The notes under the pieces: generated by a model
Databases searched by the model: none
The model's input: the letters and a program-made list of their open reading frames with translations, nothing else
What the model was told of the DNA's origin: nothing
Part shown: one piece after another, positions 19,742 through 28,735 of the stretch
How the letters are laid out: every line of letters begins with the position of its first letter
Numbering within the stretch: the first letter of the stretch is position 1
Translations under genes and position numbers: made by a program
Assembly (NCBI RefSeq): GCF_000152785.1
Contig: NZ_CH672414.1
Coordinates: 2,524,443-2,588,442, forward strand
Source of the DNA: Yoonia vestfoldensis SKA53
GTDB taxonomy: Bacteria; Pseudomonadota; Alphaproteobacteria; Rhodobacterales; Rhodobacteraceae
DNA length: 64,000 bases
Direction of reading: 5' to 3'

Positions 19742-19791
19742 GATAGGCGGCCTTTCTGCATTCTGGGGCAAGCGCGGCATGAAACGCCCGA

Positions 19792-19808
19792 AAAGTTAGC
19801 AATACTTA
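19792..19808. promoter_or_regulatory. TetR operator copy 1 (near the repressor's own start)
   Basis: AAAGTTAGCAATACTTA matches the reverse complement of the copy at 19898-19914 in 14 of 17 positions. It lies about 50 bases before the tetR ATG, where it could support autoregulation. Confidence 0.55.
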
Positions 19809-19878
19809 CATCTCGTGACAACACGCGGTCATGCGAACCATCGCTGATCTTGGTGCGTTTGGAAACCTCTTGCAGAAG

Positions 19879-19895
19879 TAAGTGATTCTCACTTA
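19879..19895. promoter_or_regulatory. TetR operator copy 2, perfect inverted repeat
   Basis: TAAGTGATTCTCACTTA has two perfect 7-bp arms (TAAGTGA/TCACTTA) around TTC, the usual form of a TetR-dimer operator. It is 33 bases before the adaptor ATG. Confidence 0.7.
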
Positions 19896-19897
19896 TG

Positions 19898-19914
19898 TAA
19901 GTGATGCTAACTTA
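19898..19914. promoter_or_regulatory. TetR operator copy 3, tandem with copy 2
   Basis: TAAGTGATGCTAACTTA has arms matching at 6 of 7 positions. It starts 19 bp after copy 2, and the two would block the pump promoter together. Confidence 0.65.
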
Positions 19915-19927
19915 GAAGGGCCGCGCC

Positions 19928-21070
19928 ATGACCCAATCTGTGCCATCAACCTTGCGCCGCGTGATGACGTTGGGTCTGACGCTCGCGGTCTTTGGCGGCG
20001 CGGGTGCCGCGGTCTATGCCGGTTTCGCGGTGATTTCGGCCCAAGGCGATGCAGGTGCTGTATCGCGCGCGCCTGCGTCCATTGTTGCCGCGATGCAGAT
20101 CGACATCGCCGACAGCTATACCGTCACCCGCAGGTTCACCGGCCAGATCGAGGCCGCAACCCAGATTGATCTGGCGTTCGAATTTGGTGGCCGTGTGACC
20201 GAGGTGCTGGTGGACGAGGGTGATGTGATCGCCCAAGGCACCGTTCTGGCGCGTCTGGACACCAGCGCGCTGATGCCGCAACGCGCGGCACTCGAGGCGG
20301 ATCTCGAAGCTCTTGCCGCGGATGCCGCATTGGCGCGCCTGACGCTGGCGCGCAATGACACGCTGGCAGATCGCGGTTTCCGGTCGGTGGCGGCACAGGA
20401 CGATGCCCGCCTTGCCTTGACCCGCGCCGAGGCGGGGATGGCAGCGACACTCGCACGGATCGCCGGCGTCGATGTGCAGATCGACAAATCGGCCCTGATC
20501 GCCCCCTTTGACGCGCGCATCGGTGCGCGCCGTGCGGATGCCGGCCAAACCGTGGCGGCGGGGCAAAGTGTGCTGATGCTGTTCGATGCCGCACCCGCGC
20601 GGGCGCGGATCGGCCTGCCACCTGCACTGGCGGCGGATTTGCAGACCGGCGACAGCGTCATGGTCGAGATTGGCGGCAGCACGCATGCCGCGACCATCCG
20701 CCAGATCCGCCCCGATCTTGACCCCGGCACCCGCAGCCGGTCTGTTATTCTGGACTTGCCGGCCGGTCTTGACACCGTGATGGGGGACACATTGGCGCTG
20801 GTTCTGGCACAGGTCGTGCCGGAACCGGGGTTCTGGGCCCCGCTCTCGGCCCTGCGCGAAGGCGCGCGCGGCAGCTGGTCGGTCATGGCGCTGCAAACCA
20901 CACCGGACGGCGACCGTACCCTGCCCGCCGCTGTCGAGGTGATCCACAGTGACGGCACACAGGTCTATCTGCGCGGCCTGTTGCCCGCAGGCGCGCGGAT
21001 CGTGGCGCAAGCGCCTGATCGCATCGCCCCCGGCCAGATCGTGCAGCTTGCTGCCAACCCGCAGGAGTAA
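19928..21070 (+). CDS. RND efflux periplasmic adaptor (membrane fusion protein)
   Basis: This 380-residue HlyD/AcrA-type adaptor has an N-terminal membrane anchor (about 13-38). A lipoyl-like hairpin domain follows (IEAATQIDLAFEFGGRVTEVLVDEGDVIAQGTVLARLD), then an alpha-helical hairpin (about 95-150), the second lipoyl half (SALIAPFDARIGARRADAGQTVAAGQ) and a beta-barrel domain. It links the inner-membrane pump to an outer-membrane channel, which is not encoded here. The ATG at 19928 is preceded by AGAAGGG. The pump gene starts 5 bases after its stop, so they form an operon under the TetR operators. Confidence 0.93.
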   Translation: MTQSVPSTLRRVMTLGLTLAVFGGAGAAVYAGFAVISAQGDAGAVSRAPASIVAAMQIDIADSYTVTRRFTGQIEAATQIDLAFEFGGRVTEVLVDEGDVIAQGTVLARLDTSALMPQRAALEADLEALAADAALARLTLARNDTLADRGFRSVAAQDDARLALTRAEAGMAATLARIAGVDVQIDKSALIAPFDARIGARRADAGQTVAAGQSVLMLFDAAPARARIGLPPALAADLQTGDSVMVEIGGSTHAATIRQIRPDLDPGTRSRSVILDLPAGLDTVMGDTLALVLAQVVPEPGFWAPLSALREGARGSWSVMALQTTPDGDRTLPAAVEVIHSDGTQVYLRGLLPAGARIVAQAPDRIAPGQIVQLAANPQE

Positions 21071-21075
21071 CCGGC

Positions 21076-24000
21076 ATGGACACGCTGTTCTTTCGCCAGC
21101 CTCGCCTTGTGGTGCTGGCGCTTTTGGTGATCCTGTCGGCGGGGGTGTCGTCGCTCGCGTCCATCGGGCGCCAAGAAGACCCGACCATCACCAATATCTT
21201 TGCCACGGTCACGACCGTCTTTCCAGGTGCCGACCCTGCCCGGGTCGAGGCGTTGGTGACGGCCAAGATCGAAACCGAACTGCGCGCGATCCCCGAAATT
21301 GCCGAGGTTGCATCGACATCTGCCACCGGCGTGTCGGTGATTGCGGTCGAACTGGAGGAAACGATCAATCCTGCGATGATCGAACAGATCTGGGCGCAGG
21401 TCCGCGATGGCGTGGCCGATGCACGGCGCGATTTTCCCGCAGGTGTGCGCGAACCCGCCTTCGACAGTGACGGTGCGGGCGGCTATGCCGCGATCTTTGC
21501 GCTGACCATGCCCGACGGTTTCAGCCCGACCCGTGCCGCCCGCGAGGCAGAGGCACTGGCCGATATCCTGCGCCGCGTGGCGGGCACGTCCTTGGTCGAT
21601 CTGCACGGCCTGCCAGAAGAAGAAGTGCTGGTCACGCTGGCTCCTGACCGGATCGCCGCGCTGGGCATGACGGCCGATCAGGTATCAGCCGCGATCCGCG
21701 CTGCCGATGCCAAGGTGCAGGCGGGCCGGTTGCGCGCCGAGGAAACCGATCTGGTGCTGGGCATCAGTGGCGAGATCACCTCGCTGGACCGTCTGCGCGC
21801 GGTCGTGCTGCGCGAAGATGGCCAAGGCCGCGTGACCCTGCTGGGCGATGTGGCCAGCATCACGCGCGGCCCCCGCGCCCCCGTGGCCGAGGCTGCGTTT
21901 TTCCAAGGGCGCCCTGCGATCCTTGTGTCGGCCAAGCTGGCCGAAGGCTTGCAGGTGGACCGCTGGATGGCGGGCATCCGCGCTGGTGTGGCGGCACAGG
22001 CGCAGACCCTGCCATGGGGTCTGGCGATTGAGACGGTTTTTGACCAGAGCAGATACACCATCGACCGGCTGGCAGAGGTGGGCCTCAACATGGCCATCGG
22101 CGTGGCCCTGGTCGTGGTGGTTTTGTTGGTCACCTTGGGCGCGCGGTCTGCCTTGATCGTGGCGATGGTTCTGCCGGTGGTCACGTTGGCTTCGGTTGCA
22201 ACGCTGAACGCGCTGGCGGTGCCGATCCACCAGATGAGCGTCACCGGATTGATCGTGGCGCTGGGCCTGTTGGTGGACGCGGCCATCGTGATGACCGACG
22301 AGGTCGGCAAACGCCTGCGCGCGGGGATGTCACGGCTGGATGCCGTCGCAGGATCGGTGCGCAGGCTGACAATGCCGCTGGCGGCCTCGACCGTTACGAC
22401 GATCCTGTCGTTCATGCCGCTGTTGCTGTTGCCGGGGCCAGCGGGGGATTTCGTGGGGTCCATCGCCATCGCGGTGATCGTGATGCTCGGCTGGTCCTTT
22501 GTCGTTGCGGTCACCATCACGCCTGCGATTGCTGGATATTGGCTGGTGCCGGCTGATGGCGTCGCTGCGCGCGAAGGGCTGTTGATGCGCGGCTTTCGCG
22601 CGACACTTGCGCTGTCGTTGGCCAATCCGTGGCGCACTGTCGCGCTGGCGCTGGTGCTGCCGGTGCTGGGCTTTGCGTCACTGCCCGGCCTGACGCCACA
22701 ATTCTTTCCCGGCGTGGAGCGTGACCAGTTCCATATCGAAATGGACCTGCCCGCCGGCACCAGCCTTGTCGAAACCCTGCGTGTGGTGCGCGCGGTCGAT
22801 GCGGTTCTGGCTGCCGAAGGGGACATCCTTGACGTCGCATGGGTCGTGGGCCGGTCCGCGCCTGCATTCTATTACAACATGGTCGGGGGCCGCGATCAGG
22901 CCCCCGCCTTTGCCGAGGCGCTGATCCGCACAGCATCACCTGCCGCCACGGCGCGGCTGCTGCAAGACCTGCAAACCGACCTGCCGCCGCGGTTTTTGCA
23001 AGCGCGGTTCGTCATCCGTGGCCTGACCCAAGGGCCGCCCGTGAATGCGCCCGTCGAATTGCGCCTTGTCGGGCAGGATATCGACGCGCTGCGCGCCACG
23101 GGCGATGATCTGCGCGCGCGGCTGGCCACTGTGTCCTCTGTGGCCTTGGCGCGCAGCGGCGTGGCGGGCGGCGCACCCAAACTGACGCTGGATGTGGACG
23201 AGGCCCGCGCACGGTTGCTGGGCCTCGATCTTGGCCAGATTGCCCGCCAGATGGAGGCCGGGCTGGAAGGTGTGACCGGTGGCTCGCTGCTCGAAGGGAC
23301 CGAGGACTTGCCGGTGCGTGTCCGTCTTGGCGCGGGGTTGCGCGGTGATCCGGTGGCCATCGGTGATATGCCGATCCTGCCACCCGATGCGGCGCAGATC
23401 GCGGCGGCGGGCCAGTTTCCCGCGGTGCCATTATCCACGTTGGGCACGCTGCGACTGGCGCCCTCCGCAAGTACGATCAGCCGCCGCAACGGCGAACGGA
23501 TCAACAATGTGCAGGCCTTCTTGATGCCGGGCGTGTTGCCCGCCGTGGCGCTGGCCGAGGCGATGGCGCTGCTTGATGCGGATGGTTTCAGCTTGCCACA
23601 GGGGGTCAGGCTGGAAACGGGGGGCGATTCCGATGCGCGCGACAGCACGGTGCGGGCCTTGGTCGCGCCTTTGGGGCTGATCATCACCCTGTCCATCGCG
23701 GTTGTGGTGATGACGTTCAATTCCTTCCGCCTGACGTTGATCGCCTTTGCCGTGGCCGGCCTGTCGGCGGGGCTGTCGATGCTGGCGCTGGCGGTGTTCA
23801 ACTATCCTTTCGGGATTACAGCGATCATCGGTGTGATCGGGTCCATCGGGGTGTCGATCAACGCGGCATTGATCGTGTTGTCGGGGCTGCAACAGGATGC
23901 GCGCGCCCGTGTGGGTGACCGCGCCGCGATGGTCGATGTCGTCGCCGGATCGGCGCGGCATATCACCTCGACCACGATCACGACGGTCGGAGGTTTCCTG

Positions 24001-24183
24001 CCGCTGATCCTTGGCGGTGGCGGGTTCTGGCCCCCTTTCGCGATGTCGGTCGCAGGTGGCGTGGCGCTGTCGGTGACGCTGGCCTTTGCCTTTACGCCGC
24101 AGATGTTCGCCCTGACCCTGTCGCGCGGCCAGCGGGTGGATGAGGCTGGTAACGACACCAAAGCGGGCCGTTTGACCGCGTGA
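21076..24183 (+). CDS. RND multidrug efflux pump, AcrB-like
   Basis: This 1035-residue inner-membrane protein has 12 expected transmembrane segments arranged as two repeats with large periplasmic loops. The proton-relay aspartate is in TM4 (ALGLLVDAAIVMTDEV). Other family segments include ATLNALAVPIHQMSVTG and SIGVSINAALIVLSGLQ in the second half. RND pumps export drugs or other amphiphiles in exchange for protons. It forms a pair with the adaptor upstream; the outer-membrane factor must be supplied from elsewhere. The substrate is not predictable from sequence. Confidence 0.95.
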   Translation: MDTLFFRQPRLVVLALLVILSAGVSSLASIGRQEDPTITNIFATVTTVFPGADPARVEALVTAKIETELRAIPEIAEVASTSATGVSVIAVELEETINPAMIEQIWAQVRDGVADARRDFPAGVREPAFDSDGAGGYAAIFALTMPDGFSPTRAAREAEALADILRRVAGTSLVDLHGLPEEEVLVTLAPDRIAALGMTADQVSAAIRAADAKVQAGRLRAEETDLVLGISGEITSLDRLRAVVLREDGQGRVTLLGDVASITRGPRAPVAEAAFFQGRPAILVSAKLAEGLQVDRWMAGIRAGVAAQAQTLPWGLAIETVFDQSRYTIDRLAEVGLNMAIGVALVVVVLLVTLGARSALIVAMVLPVVTLASVATLNALAVPIHQMSVTGLIVALGLLVDAAIVMTDEVGKRLRAGMSRLDAVAGSVRRLTMPLAASTVTTILSFMPLLLLPGPAGDFVGSIAIAVIVMLGWSFVVAVTITPAIAGYWLVPADGVAAREGLLMRGFRATLALSLANPWRTVALALVLPVLGFASLPGLTPQFFPGVERDQFHIEMDLPAGTSLVETLRVVRAVDAVLAAEGDILDVAWVVGRSAPAFYYNMVGGRDQAPAFAEALIRTASPAATARLLQDLQTDLPPRFLQARFVIRGLTQGPPVNAPVELRLVGQDIDALRATGDDLRARLATVSSVALARSGVAGGAPKLTLDVDEARARLLGLDLGQIARQMEAGLEGVTGGSLLEGTEDLPVRVRLGAGLRGDPVAIGDMPILPPDAAQIAAAGQFPAVPLSTLGTLRLAPSASTISRRNGERINNVQAFLMPGVLPAVALAEAMALLDADGFSLPQGVRLETGGDSDARDSTVRALVAPLGLIITLSIAVVVMTFNSFRLTLIAFAVAGLSAGLSMLALAVFNYPFGITAIIGVIGSIGVSINAALIVLSGLQQDARARVGDRAAMVDVVAGSARHITSTTITTVGGFLPLILGGGGFWPPFAMSVAGGVALSVTLAFAFTPQMFALTLSRGQRVDEAGNDTKAGRLTA

Positions 24184-24209
24184 GCGCAAAGTCATCACAA
24201 GCAAAAGCC

Positions 24210-24334
24210 ATGCCTCTATCACAGACCAGCCCCCTTTCACGCCGCTTTGGCCCCACGGCACTGATCACCTGTGCCAGCGACAGGATCGGGCGTGCCTTTG
24301 CTGTCGCGCTGGCATAGGGCGCTGACCTGGCCTG
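24210..24334 (+). pseudogene. Remnant of a short-chain dehydrogenase N-terminus
   Basis: Codons from the ATG at 24210 give PTALITCASDRIGRAFAVAL, very like the NADP-binding start of SDR proteins (TALITGASxGIGRAFAxxL) but with the second G of the motif changed to C. A TAG follows at 24315-24317, after which GADLACYL could be the continuing helix. The frame then runs into the convergent gene ending at 24335. It therefore looks like a decayed fragment rather than a functional gene. The call rests on about 35 residues. Confidence 0.5.
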
Positions 24335-24727
24335 TTATCTGGCGGGGTCGGCACCGTCGATGTCGAACCTGTCCGCCATTTCCGGCGAGATGACACCCGC
24401 ATGCAGCGCCAGCAGGATCAGCTTTTCGTCGAAAGGCGCGGCCCCCGCGATGGCGGCAGAAATGCGCTGTTCGGTGCGCTCGGCGGCTTTGGTGCCATTG
24501 ACCGCCACAAATTGCGCCTGATCCAGCACGCAATAGGACAAAAGCTGTGCTGCATCGGCCATGGCCGTGGCCCGGTCCGTTGCGTCACCATGTTTGCGGT
24601 GCAGTTGCAGGATCGTCAGCTTGACCGGTTCGGGGATCAGCAACGGATGCAGCCCCGCCGTCTTGAGCGCCTCATCAAGGGCCGTCAGTTCCGAGGACCG
24701 GCCGAACATGTCGAAAAATCGCAGCAT
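24335..24727 (-). CDS. Conserved hypothetical protein, 130 residues
   Basis: I do not recognise a named family. The protein is predicted to be soluble and mainly helical. It begins LRFFDMFGRSSELTALDEAL and contains PEPVKLTILQLHRK, AAQLLSYCVLDQAQF and LILLALHAGVISPEMADRF. Similar short proteins seem to exist in other Rhodobacteraceae, from memory only. There is no signal peptide or membrane segment. It lies between the SDR remnant and the ABC transporter operon and is separated from the latter by 65 bases, so it may have been its 3' neighbour in one transcript. Confidence 0.7.
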   Translation of the reverse strand: MLRFFDMFGRSSELTALDEALKTAGLHPLLIPEPVKLTILQLHRKHGDATDRATAMADAAQLLSYCVLDQAQFVAVNGTKAAERTEQRISAAIAGAAPFDEKLILLALHAGVISPEMADRFDIDGADPAR

Positions 24728-24792
24728 GGTTTCTGGTAACAGGTTCCGCTGCGGCCTGCACGCAATCCTTGCGCCCTGCGCTGCCTGTCAGG

Positions 24793-25542
24793 TCACAACC
24801 GGCCCGATGCGATGATCCGTTGCAAGAACGCTTTTGTGCGCGGCTCTTGCGGGGTGCCGAACAGGCGGTCGGGCGTGTCCTGTTCCAAGATCACGCCGCC
24901 ATCCAGAAACGCGACCCTGTCCGCGCAATCGCGCGCGAAACCCATTTCATGGGTGACGATCATCATGGTCATGCCGTCATCTTTCAGGCCACGGATGATC
25001 GCCAGCACCTCGCCCACCAGTTCAGGGTCGAGCGCGGCGGTGATTTCATCCAGCAACAAGACATCGGGGCGGGTCATCAAGGCCCGGGCGATAGCCACGC
25101 GCTGTTGCTGGCCGCCGGACAATTGTTCGGGATAAGACGTGGCAAACCCCGCCATGCCGAACCGTGCCAGTACGTCGCGGCCGCGGTCTTCGGCCTCGGC
25201 GCGCGACTGGCCATGCACGCGGCGGGGGGCCAGTGTGATATTGTCCAGCACGTTCATATGCGCAAACAAGTTATAGGATTGAAACACGATGGCAGCGCGT
25301 TTTTGCAACCCTGTCTTGCCAAAGCTGGGGTCATCGACAGGCACGCCGTCCAGCCGGATCGTGCCGTAATCATGCGCGACCAGCCGGTTGACGCAGCGCA
25401 AAAGGGTGGATTTTCCTGATCCGGACGCGCCGATCAGACAGACCACCTCATGCGGTGCGATGCGCAGGCTGACACGGTCCAGCACCAGTTTTTCACCGAA
25501 ATATTTGGTGACGGTGTCGATATCGATCATGGGGGGGATCAT
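24793..25542 (-). CDS. Amino-acid ABC transporter ATP-binding protein
   Basis: This 249-residue ATPase belongs to the polar amino-acid uptake group (GlnQ/HisP-like). Walker A is GASGSGKST, the Q-loop lies in IVFQSYNLFAHM, the signature is LSGGQQQRVAIARAL, Walker B is VLLLDEIT, and the H-loop is IVTHEMGFAR. It energises the adjacent permease. The start is 25542 with a GGATGA upstream that includes the permease stop; the ATG at 25530 is an alternative. It is the last gene of the three-gene importer operon. Confidence 0.95.
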   Translation of the reverse strand: MIPPMIDIDTVTKYFGEKLVLDRVSLRIAPHEVVCLIGASGSGKSTLLRCVNRLVAHDYGTIRLDGVPVDDPSFGKTGLQKRAAIVFQSYNLFAHMNVLDNITLAPRRVHGQSRAEAEDRGRDVLARFGMAGFATSYPEQLSGGQQQRVAIARALMTRPDVLLLDEITAALDPELVGEVLAIIRGLKDDGMTMMIVTHEMGFARDCADRVAFLDGGVILEQDTPDRLFGTPQEPRTKAFLQRIIASGRL

Positions 25543-25546
25543 TGTG

Positions 25547-26437
25547 TCATCCGGCGATTTGCAGGCGACGTTCGCGGTCGCGCCGTGTCAGGTAATCGGC
25601 CAGCCGCGCCATCGGGATGGTTGCCAGCAAGAACAGCGCCGCCGCCACGATCAGCGACGAATAATTAAAGGTGGTGGCGGTGTAAATCTGCGCCTCGCGC
25701 ACCGCATCGCGCACGCCGATCACCGACAGCAGCGCCACATCCTTTTGCAAGGCGACGACAATATTCATCAGCGCCGGCACCACATTGCGCAGCGCCTGCG
25801 GCAGGATCGCATAGCGCAGGGTCTGCCATTCGCTGAGCCCCAGTGACTTGGCGGCAGCGCGCTGGCCTTCATGCACGGCGTCGATACCAGAGCGATAGAT
25901 TTCCGCGACATAGGCGGCATAGCTCAGCACCATGGCGAAAGCGCCCCAGAACAGGCCGGAATTGGGCAGACCCGGCAGGTTCAGCGCGGGGATGCCAAAG
26001 CCGAACAAAAGCACCAGCAGCAGCGCCGGCACGCCACGGAAAATGTCGATATAGATCACCACCATCAGCCGGAACGGCGCGAACCACGGCGCGCGCAAGC
26101 TGCGCACGACCGCCAGCACCAACGCCCAGACCAGCACGCAGGCCAGCACCGTCAGCCAGACCTGCATATTCACCCAGAACCCTTGCAACACGCGCGGAAA
26201 GGCCGCGATCATGGCGTCGATGCTGAAAAATTGCAGCTTGATGCGCGGCCATTGCGCGGCCGAGGTGACCACCCAAGCCATCAGGCCAAAGACCACGACA
26301 ACGCTGATCCCGCCGATGGCTGTAGGGATCATCGCTTGTTTCCAGTTGAAACCACGGCGAGGCGGCGGCGGGGGTGGTCCCCGCCGCGCCGGATCATGGG
26401 CCGCAGCTTGTGGCGCGGCGGCAGGGCTATCGGTCAT
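25547..26437 (-). CDS. Amino-acid ABC transporter permease
   Basis: This 296-residue inner-membrane protein has a proline-rich cytoplasmic N-terminus (residues about 8-30, RRGPPPPPPRRG), then about five to six transmembrane segments. The conserved permease EAA-type loop is SGIDAVHEGQRAAAKSLGLSEWQ followed by the LPQALRNVVPALMN segment, typical of the HisM/GlnP group. There is only one permease gene, so the transporter is probably a homodimer. The start codon overlaps the stop of the binding-protein gene by four bases. The proline-rich tail is unusual but has no known role. Confidence 0.94.
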   Translation of the reverse strand: MTDSPAAAPQAAAHDPARRGPPPPPPRRGFNWKQAMIPTAIGGISVVVVFGLMAWVVTSAAQWPRIKLQFFSIDAMIAAFPRVLQGFWVNMQVWLTVLACVLVWALVLAVVRSLRAPWFAPFRLMVVIYIDIFRGVPALLLVLLFGFGIPALNLPGLPNSGLFWGAFAMVLSYAAYVAEIYRSGIDAVHEGQRAAAKSLGLSEWQTLRYAILPQALRNVVPALMNIVVALQKDVALLSVIGVRDAVREAQIYTATTFNYSSLIVAAALFLLATIPMARLADYLTRRDRERRLQIAG

Positions 26438-27279
26438 TCCGCGATGATCGGCAGGTCCGGATCAGCGACCAGATAGGTTGCGATCAATTCCTCCACGACG
26501 CCGCGTGCGATCACCGCGCTCAGCGCCTCGTCAACCCATGGCACCAGCGGGCTGCCGAGTTCGAACAACAGGCCGTGGCCGCTGTCGTTTTCATCGGCGG
26601 GGACAAGGGCGACGATGCTGGCATCAGGCACCTGCACGGCGGTCATGAACAGCGCGGTCGGCAAAGCGGCCAATGTCGCGTCGATCTGGCCAGCCTGCAG
26701 CGCCTGAAACACATCGACCTGTTCGTTATAGATCGCGGCATCGGTCACGCCGAGGATATTCACAAGGTAATCGTTGTCGGTCGTCCCGATCACCGCCCCC
26801 CAGCGCAGACCGCGCAGGTCCGCGAAACTGGTGGCGGTTTCGGCGGCGGTGCCGGGCAGGGCGATGACTGCCTTGTCAGGCTGGAAATAGACCTGACTGA
26901 AACTGACGACTTGTTTGCGCGGTTCGGTCACAGAAATCTGCTGGATCGAAAAATCGTAGGGTTTGGCGCCTGGCGCAATCGTTTGGTCAAACGTCTGACC
27001 AACCCAGACCACCTGTTCGGGAGCAAAACCCATTTCGGCGGCCAATGCATAGACAAGCCCGTTTTCGAACCCTTCGCCACCGGCGGGATCGTTGCTCAGC
27101 ATCCACGGCGGATAGACCGGATCACCGGTGCCGACGGTCAGGAAACCGGGCGTTGTCAGGCGCGGGTCCATCGGCGTGTTGTCCTGTGCGTGGGACATCA
27201 GCGGCAAGGCTGCGACAAGCGCCCCCGCGAACAACGCCAGCGCCCCACGTCGCGCTGTGTTGATCATGTAATCCGTCAT
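26434..27279 (-). CDS. Amino-acid ABC transporter periplasmic binding protein
   Basis: This 281-residue family 3 solute-binding protein has a signal peptide cleaved after SHA at about residue 31. Ligand-pocket segments are FLTVGTGDPVYPPWML, GFENGLVYALAAEMGF, DFSIQQISVTEPRKQVVSFS and the LRGLRWGAVIGTTDNDYL region. The ATG at 27279 has AAAGGA upstream; the longer frame has no signal peptide at its start and was rejected. It delivers substrate to the permease, probably a polar amino acid, but the exact ligand cannot be read. Confidence 0.94.
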   Translation of the reverse strand: MTDYMINTARRGALALFAGALVAALPLMSHAQDNTPMDPRLTTPGFLTVGTGDPVYPPWMLSNDPAGGEGFENGLVYALAAEMGFAPEQVVWVGQTFDQTIAPGAKPYDFSIQQISVTEPRKQVVSFSQVYFQPDKAVIALPGTAAETATSFADLRGLRWGAVIGTTDNDYLVNILGVTDAAIYNEQVDVFQALQAGQIDATLAALPTALFMTAVQVPDASIVALVPADENDSGHGLLFELGSPLVPWVDEALSAVIARGVVEELIATYLVADPDLPIIAE

Positions 27280-27454
27280 GAATGATCCTTTCATCTGTGC
27301 CAACATCCCCCAAATGGCGTGCGGTTGCGCCAATTTGCCTGCTTGGGCGCGCGGGTCAAGCGTCATGCGGCACGCCAATGGCCTTCCCCTGCCATGCCGC
27401 GCATCAAGGATCATCGTTTGCCCGAAAACTTTGCAAACCGCAGGCCGCGGCGGG

Positions 27455-28594
27455 CTAGCCCTCGGATGGCACCAGCCGCAGCAGTGGCGCATCATCGCCA
27501 TCAGTCAGGACATAGATATAGCCGTCCTGTGGCCCGACCGCCACATCGCGGATGCGATAGCCTGCGCCGTCAAGCACGCGTTCGGGGTCCGATACCTGCG
27601 CGCCATCGACGGGAAAGACGCCAAGATACCGGTGGAACAGGTTGCCGACCAGCAGATGCCCTTGCCAGTCGGGAAAGGCGTCACCGTCATAGAAGGTCAT
27701 GCCAGAGGGCGGGAAATGGTCGTTTCGACCGGGACCCGAATGATAGGCGGGGGCAACGAAACCGTCACCATCCTGATGGGTGGGCGCAAATTGTTCACCG
27801 GTGCGGTAATCCACGCCATAGGCGGCCAGCGGCCAGCCATAGTTTTCGCCGCGCGCGACGATGTTGATCTCGTCGCCGCCAGCCTCGCCATGTTCGGCCA
27901 GCCAGATGTCACCGGTGTCCGGATGCACGGTCATCGCCTGAATATTGCGATGCCCGTAGGACCAGATCGCAGGGGCCGCGTTTTCGATGTCCACGAAAGG
28001 ATTGTCATCCGGCACTGTGCCATCCAGCGTCAGGCGGATCACGCTGCCGTTCTCGCTCGACAGGTCCTGCGCGATATGGTCGGGGCCGAAAGCCTTGGAG
28101 TTGCGGTCGCCGGTGCCCATGTAGATGTGATCGTCATGGATCACGATGCGCGATCCGTAATGCGCGTTGCTGGCAATGCCGGGGCTGACCTGGAACAGGG
28201 TTTCGATATCGGTCACGGTCCCTGCCAGACGGTCAAGCTTACCGCGCCCCAGATGGGTTGTCGTCCCACCTGCGACGCTGCCGGCCCATGTCATGTAGAT
28301 CACGTTGCTGTCGGCGAAATCGGGGGCAAGGGCCACATCCAGCAACCCGCCCTGACCTGCGGTGCTGACATCGGGCGCGCCGTCGAGTTCGGAGACCGCG
28401 CCGCTGGCCGCATCATAAAGCAGAAAGATCCCGCCCCGTCCCGTCATCAGGATATCGCCGCTATCGGGCAGGAATGTCATCGCCCAAGGCTGGTCCAGAC
28501 CTTTGGCCAGCGTTTCGACATCATAGGATTGCGCCAGAACAGGTGCGCCTGCGATCAGCGCAAGGACAAAGGTCAGCGTGGTGGTCGTTTTCAT
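27455..28594 (-). CDS. PQQ-dependent aldose sugar dehydrogenase (soluble GDH-like)
   Basis: This 379-residue secreted protein has a signal peptide of about 21 residues ending VLAQ. Its six-bladed beta-propeller has GLDQPWAMTFLPDSG at the start, GGLLDVALAPDF, AHYGSRIVIHDDHIYMGTGDR, YGHRNIQAMTVHPDTGDIWLAEHG and GEAGGDEINIV, which are the PQQ and calcium-site segments of the YliI/soluble glucose dehydrogenase group. It oxidises aldoses in the periplasm. The ATG at 28594 has AAAGGG upstream. It diverges from tctD. I see no PQQ biosynthesis genes in the window, so the cofactor is either made elsewhere or taken up. Confidence 0.92.
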   Translation of the reverse strand: MKTTTTLTFVLALIAGAPVLAQSYDVETLAKGLDQPWAMTFLPDSGDILMTGRGGIFLLYDAASGAVSELDGAPDVSTAGQGGLLDVALAPDFADSNVIYMTWAGSVAGGTTTHLGRGKLDRLAGTVTDIETLFQVSPGIASNAHYGSRIVIHDDHIYMGTGDRNSKAFGPDHIAQDLSSENGSVIRLTLDGTVPDDNPFVDIENAAPAIWSYGHRNIQAMTVHPDTGDIWLAEHGEAGGDEINIVARGENYGWPLAAYGVDYRTGEQFAPTHQDGDGFVAPAYHSGPGRNDHFPPSGMTFYDGDAFPDWQGHLLVGNLFHRYLGVFPVDGAQVSDPERVLDGAGYRIRDVAVGPQDGYIYVLTDGDDAPLLRLVPSEG

Positions 28595-28669
28595 CTTGAA
28601 CCCTTTCGTTTCACGATATTCGGAGCGGCAACCTGTGCTTGCAAGGCGTGTTTCATCACAAAGACGCCA

Positions 28670-28682
28670 GTCACCGCGTGAC
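28670..28682. promoter_or_regulatory. 13-bp palindrome between the sugar dehydrogenase and tctD
   Basis: GTCACCGCGTGAC has perfect 5-bp arms around CGC and lies in the divergent promoter region 28595-28735. An overlapping GTGACCGGATCAC extends it. It may be an operator, but no regulator is known for it. Confidence 0.3.
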
Positions 28683-28735
28683 CGGATCACGGCTTGGGAC
28701 TTTACTTGGGGCTGCGGTTGGTCTCAAAAGTGGGG

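Noticed and set aside
19855-19927. A definite sigma-70 promoter for the RND pump
   Set aside because: TTGCAG is followed by only a poor -10 candidate, so I left the promoter unassigned although the operators imply one.
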